A DNA stretch of 64,000 nt from the NCBI RefSeq assembly GCF_002080415.1, contig NZ_CP020474.1:2989501-3053500 (forward strand). Direction: 5' to 3'. The position numbers were made by a program, and so were the translations under genes. The notes under the pieces are model-generated. The model ran no database searches. It saw only the letters and a program-made list of their open reading frames with translations, and had not been told where the DNA came from. Shown piece after piece: positions 54,101 to 61,988 of the stretch (positions are counted from its first letter, which is position 1; the number at the start of each line of letters is the position of its first letter). The DNA is from Roseovarius mucosus (GTDB lineage: Bacteria > Pseudomonadota > Alphaproteobacteria > Rhodobacterales > Rhodobacteraceae).

Positions 54101-56286
54101 CAACCAACCGTGTCGCCTTGGCGGGCACCGCGGCGATCACCGAAACGACCACTGGTCTTGCATCCGTCCAGACATCGGGCACGGCACCCGCCACGCCGAT
54201 CACCATTGGCTCGTCTTCAACCGCGACGTTCAACTTTGTGCAAACAGACGGTAATGGCGATGTGATCAATTCGACGGTCTCTATCGATGGCAACCAGTCG
54301 TTTGACACGGCCACATCCAACCGGGCAACCAACACGGTCTCGTTGGCTGGCAACGCGATCTCGGGTGAGGCGGCGAATTTGGCCGCTGTCGGTGTGATGC
54401 TAGCGCCTCAGGTGGGCGCACGAGCCTTTGCTGACAACTCGCTGTCCAGCGTTCAGACAAGTGTCACCGCTGTGACCAGCGCGTCGCAGATCACCGGAAC
54501 CGCAGACACCGGTGGACTGACGACCACGGACAGCAGTCTGAGCATCAGTGACAACTTCGCCCGCTCCTTTGGCATGGGCAACGATGCCGCCAACGTGCTG
54601 AGCATTCTGGCCGATACAAGCGCGGCGGGTGCTTCTGCACTTTCCGGAACGCAGGTTCAGATCGGCAACGTTTCCGCAATTGTGGATGTGACAGCAACGC
54701 TGGTTCTGGAAGATGGTCCTACCGGTTCCGCTGTTGACAGCACTCTGGCGACGGATGGCAATATCGGCTTTGCACGGGCAATGGGCAACAATCAGACCAA
54801 TACTCTGAGCATTGCCGCCACTGAAGTCGATGGCGTCAGCGTCGCTGGCGAAAACGCATCCTTCGCAGCGCTCGGTGATGTGGTTGGAACCAACCGCGTC
54901 CTTGCCGGTGACAACATCCTCACGGCCTTCCAGGGTCTTGTCGGCGATGTCGCAGGCATGGCGACCGTGATCACTGATACCCAGATGGCGAATACGATTT
55001 ATGGCAGCAGTGTCTCTGCAAGCCAGAACATCGCGCAGTCGAATGTCACGGGGAATGTGGGTAACAACCTGCTGTCTCTCGCGGCGGATACGGATGTAAC
55101 GGGTCTGTCGGTTCTGACCTCGGAGCAAAGCGGTGGCGCAACATCTGATGTGACCTCCACTGCGCGTCTGATCTTTAGACTCGACCTTGACACTCGGAGC
55201 ACCGTGCCAGATGTCGTCAACAGCGCGTTGAACGTTGATGGCAACCTCGGCTTCTCGACCGCGTTTGGCAACGATGTGACCAACCGTCTGACGGCGACTG
55301 GCACAACGGTCACCGGCCAAGACAACACGGCCCTGTCGAGCGCCAGCATTGCTGGAAACGATGGTACAGGAACTGTTGCAACCGGAACCGTGAGCGGCAC
55401 GTCTGACAACCTGCTGGGGAATTTCCAGACGCGTACAGGTGGCGTAGTGACGTCATCGGCCAGTCTGGTAGCGGATCTGTTTGGAACTGCCGGAACTGCA
55501 CCTAGGGACAACTTGACGGGGAGCAGCGCAACGTTGACCGGCAATACCCTGGACTCTACGGCGACATCCAACCGGGCCAACAATACGCTCGCGTTGAATG
55601 CCGCGACTGTGCTGACGGCTGGCGGGGCGATTGCCAACCAGCAGAACTCTGACAGTGCCGTGACCAGTGATGTTTCACTGCGAGGGGCCCTCGGTTCTGT
55701 TCGCTTTCAGGGTGTAACCGGTTCTTCGATCTCGATGCGTGACAATACCGGAATTGCCCGGGCCGCAGGTAACGACGCCACCAACGTGCTGAATGCCAGC
55801 GCGGGAACGGCGATGAATGCACTGTTCGCAGGAACAGCTGGCGCAACAGTCGGGACCGGGACTCCGGGTGCCTTGAACGCAACCGGGACCTTTGCTGCAG
55901 CATCGAACCAGGTCAACACTGACGCTGTGACGGCGCGGGCGAGCTTTGGCACTGTAGGTGATCTTACCCAGAGCAGCCTTGGTGTCCAGACTGCCGCGCT
56001 CAACAGCTCTTCGGTTGATCTGTCGGGCAACCGTCTGGTCGCGGATGCGGTCTCGAACCGGGTGGCCAACACCATCTCGATCTCGGGTCGCTCGCCTTCG
56101 ACTGACGTGAGCACAGCGCTGACGTCTCGTCAGGTTGCGTCCGGGGCGGTCACGTCGAGTGTCGTTGGCGGTAACGTCTCCAGCGCCAATGGTGCGCTCG
56201 ACGCAAGCTCGGCACGCCTCGGCGGCAACACGTTCAGCGCATCGGCCAGCGGCAACATCGCCACAAGCCGCCTCCTGCGCGACTGA
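51157..56286 (+). CDS. Giant secreted beta-repeat protein D (mosaic paralogue of A)
   Basis: ATG at 51157 behind AGGAGAG; 1,709 residues. The signal peptide differs slightly from A (LARLLGG...VSYAPALAQ). Most of the protein is nearly identical to A, including a block identical at DNA level (53500-54397 equals 36592-37489). Short patches between repeat cores are replaced (for example NTRDRGTGIVNLDLF where A has TSTDRGTGTVDTET). The C-terminal region and terminator are again identical to A up to 56341, where IS66 debris begins. The fold and role are as for A: beta-stacked surface protein exported through HfaB (inference). Confidence 0.8.
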   Translation: MTAYRNRPFQSVSLMARLLGGVSIAVLVSYAPALAQAVDITVDRTANPAGGAVFTAANVTGFETVSVNTQETRQPGVITATITGGVLNSSIAGSGSSAVGIEDNALTATATGNVFTLDADQLGSSGDGFAGTLAILSGQFADGTVSTAITGSSLTIDGTGDATATSLAASDNTLSATTTVNNATSVFSDDISADLAGDLAQANAGFINSPITLTGGDLTAQELLSVEGGGSVVASTQAVAGLGLVSTATITGSDISVSLGDLDATGSALSVDGNDLRASLTGNRASTGTDLTVDTTFDSTAAVLTQQQLGDGTTDVGLVSTADTSTLSVALDNATGSSLTVSSNTIGAQANGNVATLSGAGAGATVADGTFLRVDANTISSSTVVGGRIGNNLDLTVTFDGGAVANPGFGFVAGSQQAIESTGTNAGTISASSDGNSLSVTAADSAALGGALSGSTISVTDNTAFALASANTGGTAIDLSATSITATAGLASDQTLRGTGVDALLGDTGAFALSVTAEGDVTASSILVDGNLSVAEASGNTGQTLLKADADTALLSNNTRDRGTGIVNLDLFTTTVAADFGVSANQTIVGSDVASTAVSSFGVTIGETGIASNDAGAIDASTISLSSNVQQATTSGNTLTNRIDLDANVIGAVDTVGPVFADNSSAVSSLVSLQSIDSATSAASTTTLFLRQDDFATADTTSINASSLAIGANQNRSTTTANRVTNMLDVTADTAIIGADIFRGRALVDSTAGTFTRTDATSSLTNVQSNSGTTVDAMTIANAGIRAGGAGATVASLADSSASISDNITTASGASNIGASSITLNAGTETTSNAALTSVQDSSADVTAASTFDVGTAPATGINLTGAVSDSTVGVDNNVTVSSAMGNQNANTVSVTATTIDRASSTLAGNNNLFFAAADSADVRAEFAALNVQSQTGNISSTGVVDGLIGINVATGSNADLINSSATLDGNVLQSDAMSNLATNRVALAGTAAITETTTGLASVQTSGTAPATPITIGSSSTATFNFVQTDGNGDVINSTVSIDGNQSFDTATSNRATNTVSLAGNAISGEAANLAAVGVMLAPQVGARAFADNSLSSVQTSVTAVTSASQITGTADTGGLTTTDSSLSISDNFARSFGMGNDAANVLSILADTSAAGASALSGTQVQIGNVSAIVDVTATLVLEDGPTGSAVDSTLATDGNIGFARAMGNNQTNTLSIAATEVDGVSVAGENASFAALGDVVGTNRVLAGDNILTAFQGLVGDVAGMATVITDTQMANTIYGSSVSASQNIAQSNVTGNVGNNLLSLAADTDVTGLSVLTSEQSGGATSDVTSTARLIFRLDLDTRSTVPDVVNSALNVDGNLGFSTAFGNDVTNRLTATGTTVTGQDNTALSSASIAGNDGTGTVATGTVSGTSDNLLGNFQTRTGGVVTSSASLVADLFGTAGTAPRDNLTGSSATLTGNTLDSTATSNRANNTLALNAATVLTAGGAIANQQNSDSAVTSDVSLRGALGSVRFQGVTGSSISMRDNTGIARAAGNDATNVLNASAGTAMNALFAGTAGATVGTGTPGALNATGTFAAASNQVNTDAVTARASFGTVGDLTQSSLGVQTAALNSSSVDLSGNRLVADAVSNRVANTISISGRSPSTDVSTALTSRQVASGAVTSSVVGGNVSSANGALDASSARLGGNTFSASASGNIATSRLLRD

Positions 56287-56298
56287 TACTGCCAGGAA

Positions 56299-56320
56299 GG
56301 GGCGACCTGTGTGTCGCCCC
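56299..56320 (+). terminator. Hairpin after gene D
   Basis: GGGGCGAC-CTGTGT-GTCGCCCC, identical to 39394-39415. Confidence 0.6.
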
Positions 56321-56341
56321 CTCCGCCTCAGCTTGCTGGTG

Positions 56342-56695
56342 ACCCTCAAATGTTCCAAACACAGACCATCAATGCGGTACGGGCCCATTTGGCTGAGCAT
56401 TGCCTGATTACACCTCGGGGGCTGTCGAACCTTGTCGCACAAAGAGGGATCCAACACCCGGATGGGCGTATCATCCGCATGCAGCAGGTTGGCGCCCATA
56501 ATATCCGCCTCAATCCGCACTAACAGCGGCTACAGGGTCTTCATGGCGCGGCCTCACTAACCGACAAGCGTCGTCTCAGGAATGTCAGTCCCCATTCGGG
56601 CAAATATCTCATGCTGCCGATACAAAGGCAGGTGATCGTCAAATTTGGACACCATGATATGCGCCAGCAGGTTCGGCCCCGCCATGCTGCCCGGG
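56342..56695 (-). pseudogene. IS66 transposase (TnpC) fragments
   Basis: The minus strand reads GPNLLAHIMVSKFDDHLPLYRQHEIFARMG and further on RIEADIMGANLLHADDTPIRVLD, both internal parts of IS66-family TnpC, with a frameshift between them and both ends missing. It abuts the last base shared between genes A and D, so the deletion or insertion cut the array here. Confidence 0.8.
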
Positions 56696-56701
56696 ATACA
56701 T

Positions 56702-56885
56702 GCGCTTCAGCCTCCGGTTCTCCTCGGCGATCGTCTTCATCTCGCTGCGCAGGCTGGCGTCCATGCCGCCATACTTGGCGCGCCACTTTTAGACCGTGGC
56801 GCTGCTCATGCCGTGTTCGCGGCACGGCTCGGAAACAGGCGCACCGTTCTCCATCTGCCGCAGGATACCCATGATCTGTGAAGTT
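56702..56885 (-). pseudogene. IS3-family orfA fragment fused to IS66 debris
   Basis: Reads MGILRQMENGAPVSEPCREHGMSSATV, stop, KWRAKYGGMDASLRSEMKTIAEENRRLKRMY: an OrfA helix-turn-helix and leucine-zipper part with one in-frame stop. It runs straight into the IS66 fragment. 56886-57045 holds nothing recognised. Confidence 0.8.
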
Positions 56886-57045
56886 GCCCCTAACTTTTAT
56901 CCAGCGTGAGCGAGACTCCGGCTTGCCTGTGATCCGAGCAGCCCATGCAAGTCCCATACAGACCAACCTTTGGTTCGTTCGTCGAGCAGCTCTTCCATTT
57001 TCAGGACATCAGACTTCTTACCATGATTTCTGCCCTCACACACGT

Positions 57046-57654
57046 TCAGTAATAATCAATCTGTTCGCCAAAAATGGTCGTCCCGGGCTCGACCTCGTGC
57101 CAGTATTTGTTCACGTGGAGCGTCTTTGAGCGCTGTTCGATCTCATCGAAAGAAACGGGATAGAAATCCCACACATCTAGTCCAACGTTGACGCAGTTTC
57201 GCGTTCCTAGAAAGTTGTCATGAACATGCCCGAAGAGGCAGTAAGCCCCTCGACGAGAATTGTTCCAGGTAAGCATAGGATAGTGAAAGAGCGTATTGTA
57301 ATGCCTATGTTCTCCATCCCTCACTTCGGCCATATGTGAAACACTTGCCCACGGCAGCGACCTGATGATTTCATCATCATGATTGCCGACAATCAGGTGC
57401 TGTTCAGCACCAGGCAACCGGTTGAACATCTCCCGCAGCCAGTTTTTGTCCAGCTTTTTGTGGCCAAGGGCGAAATCCCCGAGCAGCCACAATTGGTCTT
57501 CAGGGCCCACCCGCTCATGCATGTTCCGCAGGATCACTTCATCGGCTTCGTTCGCATTTTTGAAAGGTCGATTGCAGAATTTCACAATGGCATCATGACC
57601 AAAGTGAGGATCTGCACAGTACCATTTTCGCTTGTGTAATTCGTTTCTTCGCAT
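57046..57654 (-). CDS. Calcineurin-like metallophosphoesterase
   Basis: 202 residues with all metal-binding motifs of the family: D15 and H17 (CADPHFGHD), D60 (LLGDFALG), N91-H92 (VGNHDDE), H124 (LFHYPML) and H143/H145 (FGHVHD). It is the short form often found on phages and mobile elements (about 170-200 aa), acting on phosphodiesters or phosphomonoesters in the cytoplasm; the substrate is unknown. No signal peptide. It sits alone between IS debris and the parA gene, transcribed away from parA, so it may be cargo of the mobile element. Confidence 0.88.
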   Translation of the reverse strand: MRRNELHKRKWYCADPHFGHDAIVKFCNRPFKNANEADEVILRNMHERVGPEDQLWLLGDFALGHKKLDKNWLREMFNRLPGAEQHLIVGNHDDEIIRSLPWASVSHMAEVRDGEHRHYNTLFHYPMLTWNNSRRGAYCLFGHVHDNFLGTRNCVNVGLDVWDFYPVSFDEIEQRSKTLHVNKYWHEVEPGTTIFGEQIDYY

Positions 57655-58004
57655 GTCAATTTATCTTTGAAAACAAGGCGAGCGACAGCGTGACCGGCGG
57701 CTAATTGGCAATGTGGCACAAGCAGACGAACAGCAGTCGCCCGCAGTTGCCTGGGGCGTTTATCTGGTAGTTGATATCGTCTTCATATTTGCCATGGCGA
57801 TGCATTTACATCAGAACTGCGCGGATTTCCAGCCCAGAACCTGAGTTACCTCAGCAGATGCAAAGAGCAGCTTAACTCGCGCCAGATCCTGTCGAACCTA
57901 TGGCATGTACCTCAGCAGTACTCAAAACCCATGAACACATGAAAACTTAAACCCATTTTAATGGTCTCTTCCTATTTATAAGCAAGGTATGGGAAGATAG
58001 AAGA
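57655..58004. other. Intergenic region upstream of parA
   Basis: 350 bp between divergent metallophosphoesterase and parA genes, with no gene visible. It carries the AACCCATGA-type element at 57923-57957 and must hold the parA promoter. Confidence 0.5.
57923..57957 (+). promoter_or_regulatory. AACCCATGA-type repeat element upstream of parA (copy 2)
   Basis: Contains CAAAACCCATGAACACATGA and a further AAACCCAT, about 50 bp before the parA start. Two or three differences from 24101-24135. A run of short direct repeats here fits an operator or centromere-like site for the ribbon-helix-helix partner. Confidence 0.5.
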
Positions 58005-58649
58005 ATGATTATATGTTTCATTAATCAAAAAGGCGGCTCGGGGAAAACATCGCTTTCAATCAATGTAGCATCCACTCTTGCTAGATTAGGATATTCGGTT
58101 CTCCTGATTGACGCAGACAGACAAGCAAGCAGTAGTGCTTGGGTATCGCTCAGAGAAGAAACGGCTTTTCAAGTTGTTTCTATGGCGAGACCAAACTTCG
58201 CAAAAGATGCAAAGCAAATGGCGCTGAAGTATGATTTTACGATAATTGATGGACCTCCACACGCAGAGGAAATCAGTCGATCATGCATCGCTGCTGCTGA
58301 CCTTGTTCTGATCCCAATTGAGCCTTCTGGCTTAAGTATTTGGGCCTCTGAGATGACTATTAGGCAGGTACAAGAAGTATCTGAGTATAAAGATATTCGA
58401 GCCGCGTTCGTTATTTCAAGAAAAATCTCAAGAACAATTATCGGCCGCCAAATTTATGGCATGTCAGAGGGCTATGGACCGCCAGTTTTGACTTCGCACG
58501 TTCATCAGAGGGTTGCGTTTGCGGAATGCTTGACCCTCGGGAAATCTATCCACGAATATGAGCCTCGTGGTTTGGCGGCCGTTGAAATCCAGCAACTTAC
58601 AAACGAAATCCTGAATCTAATTGAAACAAATTTTCCAATCGAATCGTAA
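58005..58649 (+). CDS. parA: ParA-family partition ATPase
   Basis: 214 residues, the short ParA form without a DNA-binding N-terminal extension. It has the deviant Walker A (KGGSGKTS, K9 to S16), the LIDADRQASSS segment, Walker B (TIIDGPPH) and the later VLIPIEPSG stretch. This class moves plasmids or integrated elements over the nucleoid together with a small DNA-binding partner. The next gene starts 2 bp after its stop and encodes such a protein. The AACCCATGA repeats upstream are the probable binding site. Sequence is AT-rich compared with the surface-protein cluster. Confidence 0.9.
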   Translation: MIICFINQKGGSGKTSLSINVASTLARLGYSVLLIDADRQASSSAWVSLREETAFQVVSMARPNFAKDAKQMALKYDFTIIDGPPHAEEISRSCIAAADLVLIPIEPSGLSIWASEMTIRQVQEVSEYKDIRAAFVISRKISRTIIGRQIYGMSEGYGPPVLTSHVHQRVAFAECLTLGKSIHEYEPRGLAAVEIQQLTNEILNLIETNFPIES

Positions 58650-58651
58650 TC

Positions 58652-58906
58652 ATGCCAAGAAAATCTTTCTCGAGAGCGCCAAAGCCCCCGGTCCACAAAT
58701 CTATCGAAGATTTTGAGAAGCGCGGCTTGGGGCATGATACTGCTAATAAGCTTGTTTTGCATGAGCCTTGTGCCCGGTTCACGATTGATATGCCCAAGAG
58801 ACTACATAAGCGCTTTAAAACTGCATGTGCAGCAGCTGATACAAGTATGCGAAATGAAATAATACGGGCTATTGAAGAGCGTATCTCAGAGCTTGAAAAA
58901 ACGTGA
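58652..58906 (+). CDS. Small ribbon-helix-helix-like partner of ParA
   Basis: 84 residues. A basic, proline-containing N-terminal tail (PRKSFSRAPKPPVHKS) precedes a C-terminal part with a single strand (CARFTIDMP) and two helices (KRLHKRFKTACAAADTS, MRNEIIRAIEERISELEK). That is the strand-helix-helix layout of Arc/CopG-type dimers such as ParG. It would bind the upstream repeats, repress the operon and stimulate ParA. It is separated from parA by 2 bp, so they form one operon. Confidence 0.75.
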   Translation: MPRKSFSRAPKPPVHKSIEDFEKRGLGHDTANKLVLHEPCARFTIDMPKRLHKRFKTACAAADTSMRNEIIRAIEERISELEKT

Positions 58907-59108
58907 CCTAGTAAATGATTTCTATATCAAATACAGAACTTCTTGGGTGGATGGATTTTGTAAGTAGACTGGAATACTTTCTTTATGCTGGCTTTGGTGA
59001 TTTAAAATTTTCCACAACAGTTGATTTTTAAAGCGAGTTGCACATGTATTAATAGGAAAATTTTTTCTGATAAAATATAATGAGTGTATACTGAATGTTG
59101 GTGGAATA

Positions 59109-60920
59109 ATGAAAAAATCACAAAAACTTGCTCGAGATTTCGACGTTTCAAAGTCAACCCAAATCAGACGAAACCCTGCCTTTGAAACGTTATTCAAAAC
59201 GTTAAGGTCAGTCTGGATGCCGACTTCGTATCGTGGAAGAATTCACATTCAACCAGACGTAATTCTGCGAGCGTATCAAACCGCGCGTCTCGCAGAAATC
59301 GTATCTCCTGCTGCTTGCCGATCACGGCACGGGACGATGTGGCAATACAAAAGTGCACTGAATACGTTGCGCAGAATGCCTTCCAGCGAAAGCCAAAACC
59401 AAGCCAACCCGTTTTATGGCTTCATGCACTTCGATTTTGCTAGCCGAAAGAAAACCACTTTCTACAAGTACAAAGCTGCCCTTCAAGCCCATGCAATAGA
59501 CCTGCTTCTTAAAAATGGAGAGGCGGTCATAGTGCAATTCTGGGATGACACCTTTGTTCATGATTTACGCGAGAGCAAACAAGCATTGGCCGAGGAAACT
59601 GAGTGGCGACTTGGCTTGATATATCGCGCTTTCAATGGCGACGGCTCAGTTGAAGTGCAAGTCGAGCAATTGGCCAAGAGCGACTTGAAGCGAAAGGCCG
59701 TATATCTTCGGCAAACGCCTCATGCATTTGAAGAAGTCATTTCAGCAGCGGCTTATCTGACCGCATTCCCACCGCTATTGAAGGAGCGAACTGAGCACAT
59801 TCTTGCGCGGAAAGGACCAAGAGAGCCGAACCTTCAGGAACTGCAGATAAGGAACTGCGGCCTGACAGTTTTCGATATCGCTGAAGGATTTCAGCCGGAA
59901 ACTGAATGGACTCCAAAGTGTGCCCAGTCTGCTGCGATACGAAGGGGGCGCTTCAGTAAGCGTCAATTGATTGCCCGACTAAACCGCTTAGACAAGCTTC
60001 GTGGTGATGGGAGGGACTGGCGAGAGCACTTTTTCCACTCTCTCGAAAACACGCCTGAGCGGGGTCGGGGCGATAAGAAAAGACAGACGGCAATCCTCAC
60101 GTTAACAGGTTGTCGCCCATCTGAACTGGCCAAAGGAATTCGGATCTATCTAGAGGATTGTGGGGCTCTCGGGGCAACGGCGAAGCCAGTTTACTGTCTC
60201 GTCTTCAGAGTTCATGGCTCAAAATGTACAGTTCTCGCAGACGATGAAGAGATTGCGATCTTTGAAAAGATGAGTGCAGCTGAAAAGCTTTTTAAGAAAG
60301 AGATCTATGGACATCCAGCGCACAGATCAAATCAAGAGCGTGGTCACGAATGGCGGATCATTCGAGTAGTGTCAGATGCCCCCGAAGCGGCCTTTCTAGC
60401 TAACCATATTCTCGAAACTGGAGGGGCAATTGATCATGATCTCAGTCAAGACCCGTCTCTTCTGGATGCCGAGAAGGCTTCCATTAATGAGTTGATCAGT
60501 GGTTGCCTCTCGCACGTGATTACAGTTCATCCTAGCGGTATTGATAAAGCACTTCTTGCGCTAGATGAGGAACGGGAGCTGCCCGAAGAGTTCATCAATA
60601 AGCAGGCGCATAATATAGGGGCTTGGGTCTCGTATCATGCGGGGAAGCTCTACCCTCGGTTACATGACGTCGTTACCCCTTATGCATGGCGACATCAATT
60701 CGCATCTGATCTGAAAGCGTTTGCTGACAATCCAGAGCTGTTCGCACGAGCTTTGGGGCAAAGGTCTCAAAAGACCCAAGCACATTACGGGCATTCTTCA
60801 TCGTCAGTCACTAAGAAGTTCGCTCATATCAGCATCCGGACATCGCAAGTCGTACGTGACAACTATCAAGCTTATGCACGGGCCAGAATTCGCGTGGATC
60901 ATAACCCTCAGAAGATCTAG
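59109..60920 (+). CDS. Large tyrosine recombinase
   Basis: 603 residues. The first 300 are unusual and lack a standard core-binding domain that I can name. The catalytic domain shows the first arginine in LTLTGCRPSELAKG (about 340), the second in TPYAWRHQFASDL (about 525), and the tyrosine in KTQAHYGHSSS (about 559). Length is well above common integrases (about 400), resembling recombinases found on plasmids and integrative elements. It starts 202 bp after the parB-like gene in the same direction. It probably catalyses integration, or resolves dimers of the element. The terminator at 61003-61028 follows. Confidence 0.82.
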   Translation: MKKSQKLARDFDVSKSTQIRRNPAFETLFKTLRSVWMPTSYRGRIHIQPDVILRAYQTARLAEIVSPAACRSRHGTMWQYKSALNTLRRMPSSESQNQANPFYGFMHFDFASRKKTTFYKYKAALQAHAIDLLLKNGEAVIVQFWDDTFVHDLRESKQALAEETEWRLGLIYRAFNGDGSVEVQVEQLAKSDLKRKAVYLRQTPHAFEEVISAAAYLTAFPPLLKERTEHILARKGPREPNLQELQIRNCGLTVFDIAEGFQPETEWTPKCAQSAAIRRGRFSKRQLIARLNRLDKLRGDGRDWREHFFHSLENTPERGRGDKKRQTAILTLTGCRPSELAKGIRIYLEDCGALGATAKPVYCLVFRVHGSKCTVLADDEEIAIFEKMSAAEKLFKKEIYGHPAHRSNQERGHEWRIIRVVSDAPEAAFLANHILETGGAIDHDLSQDPSLLDAEKASINELISGCLSHVITVHPSGIDKALLALDEERELPEEFINKQAHNIGAWVSYHAGKLYPRLHDVVTPYAWRHQFASDLKAFADNPELFARALGQRSQKTQAHYGHSSSSVTKKFAHISIRTSQVVRDNYQAYARARIRVDHNPQKI

Positions 60921-61002
60921 ATGACGCCCAAACATCCTCCGTATTGGGCTCCCGGGGCTGTCGAGATGGAACTTAGATAATAATAAGCACTAAAAGGTTA
61001 AA

Positions 61003-61028
61003 GTGAGCCCTCTTACTAGAGGGCTCAC
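61003..61028. terminator. Bidirectional terminator hairpin
   Basis: GTGAGCCCTC-TTACTA-GAGGGCTCAC, a perfect 10-bp stem. It is followed on the plus strand by TTACTTTT and on the minus strand by TTTAACCTTTT. It can end the recombinase transcript and also the minus-strand RNA described at 61033-61126. Confidence 0.8.
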
Positions 61029-61032
61029 TTAC

Positions 61033-61126
61033 TTTTATAAGCCGCCCATTCGGCGGGTAACCTTCTTGCTTTTTTACAAGCTGTCAATGAGATAGTTTTT
61101 CTTAAACTGCCCATACGGCAGATGAC
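61033..61126 (-). CRISPR. Two type I-F-like CRISPR repeats with one spacer, no cas genes (possible repeat-mimic RNA)
   Basis: On the minus strand, a 29-nt unit (61126 to 61098) and a second (61061 to 61033) are separated by 36 nt. The first has stem-loop CTGCC-GTATG-GGCAG at positions 6-10 and 16-20 and tail TTTAAGAAA. The second has CCGCC-GAATG-GGCGG at the same positions and tail CTTATAAAA. Type I-F repeats have a 5-bp stem and 5-nt loop at exactly these positions (CTGCC...GGCAG) and a CTAAGAAA-like tail. The stem difference between the two units is a paired, compensating change. The 65-nt period is longer than the usual 60. A terminator follows directly. No cas gene is in the window. Alternatives are a solitary-repeat RNA anti-CRISPR, a CreA-like RNA or chance hairpins. 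Confidence 0.45.
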
Positions 61127-61442
61127 AAATACTATATGCTCTATAATAGTTACCAAAAAGTTAAAAACTTTAACAGTTGGAGTGATACAGGGGGGAACCT
61201 CGAGATTTCTCTCAGTTAAATTCGGTTTGATGACGTCAAGCTCAACGTTACCCTTTCGATCGGGGTTGGCAGTACTTGAAAGGTACAAAACAATTACTTG
61301 TAGGGTACATTTCGATGACAATGATTAAGAGTTTTTGTGCAGAATGAAGATGTGATTGTGGGTTATTGCGCATTCAGTTTGAGATTGCGATCAGTTTTGA
61401 AAGATGAAAACATCATGAAGGAAAGTTTGCGGAGTTTTTGTA

Positions 61443-61988
61443 ATGCTGACGATGAAATCATCTCTTCCATTTCTGATCACGACTCCATTTTGCCACGAAA
61501 GTGAAAGTTTCTACGGTGAGCTGTCGGAAGCTGTGCTTGAAGCCTTTGTTGTATATGCTTTATCATCAAATAAGAAAAGTGTGAGGGGAGTGGTTAGTAT
61601 TGGCGAGGAGAAAATATTGGTAAATGCGAGTTTAATTTGTAGCAGTGAGGTTGAGGAATGTCTGAGCCGGTTTTCCAGTGCTATCTGGAAAAATTCTGAA
61701 GACGAGATATTTTCGATGCGGCTATCGGATATTTTTAAGTATGAAGAATTTGATAATGTGAATGAACTTAAAAAGAGGGCGTCAAAGCTTATTTCTGAGC
61801 TTTCGGGTGCTCAAGTATATGTCTCCGTATCAGATAAAACACAGATTTTGGCTGAGCACAGCGCTATGATCTTTCAAGCAATTTACATGAGATCACATGC
61901 AGACGACATTACTTATGATCCGAGAGTCAAATTGAATGTTTCAGAATTTGTTGCAAGGGGTGTGCGGCTAGAGTCATCAAATTACTGA
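61443..61988 (+). CDS. Hypothetical protein (181 aa), AT-rich
   Basis: ATG at 61443 with GGAG eight bases upstream. The product is soluble, alpha/beta, with no signal peptide, membrane segment or catalytic motif that I recognise. The N-terminal half has SFYGELSEAVLEAFVVYAL and the C-terminal half LISELSGAQVYVSVSDKT. Its AT-rich composition matches the recombinase and relaxase-like genes, so it belongs to the same element. It lies between the I-F-like repeats and the relaxase homologue. Function unknown. Confidence 0.6.
   Translation: MLTMKSSLPFLITTPFCHESESFYGELSEAVLEAFVVYALSSNKKSVRGVVSIGEEKILVNASLICSSEVEECLSRFSSAIWKNSEDEIFSMRLSDIFKYEEFDNVNELKKRASKLISELSGAQVYVSVSDKTQILAEHSAMIFQAIYMRSHADDITYDPRVKLNVSEFVARGVRLESSNY

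Noticed and set aside
56541..56966. A minus-strand frame of 141 codons that looked like a new protein
   Set aside because: It is out of frame with the IS3 OrfA and IS66 TnpC remnants that occupy the same DNA.
61025..61328. Short overlapping frames on both strands (68 and 98 codons) near the I-F-like repeats
   Set aside because: No ribosome-binding site or motif, and the minus frame runs through the hairpins and terminator; structure of the DNA explains the region better.
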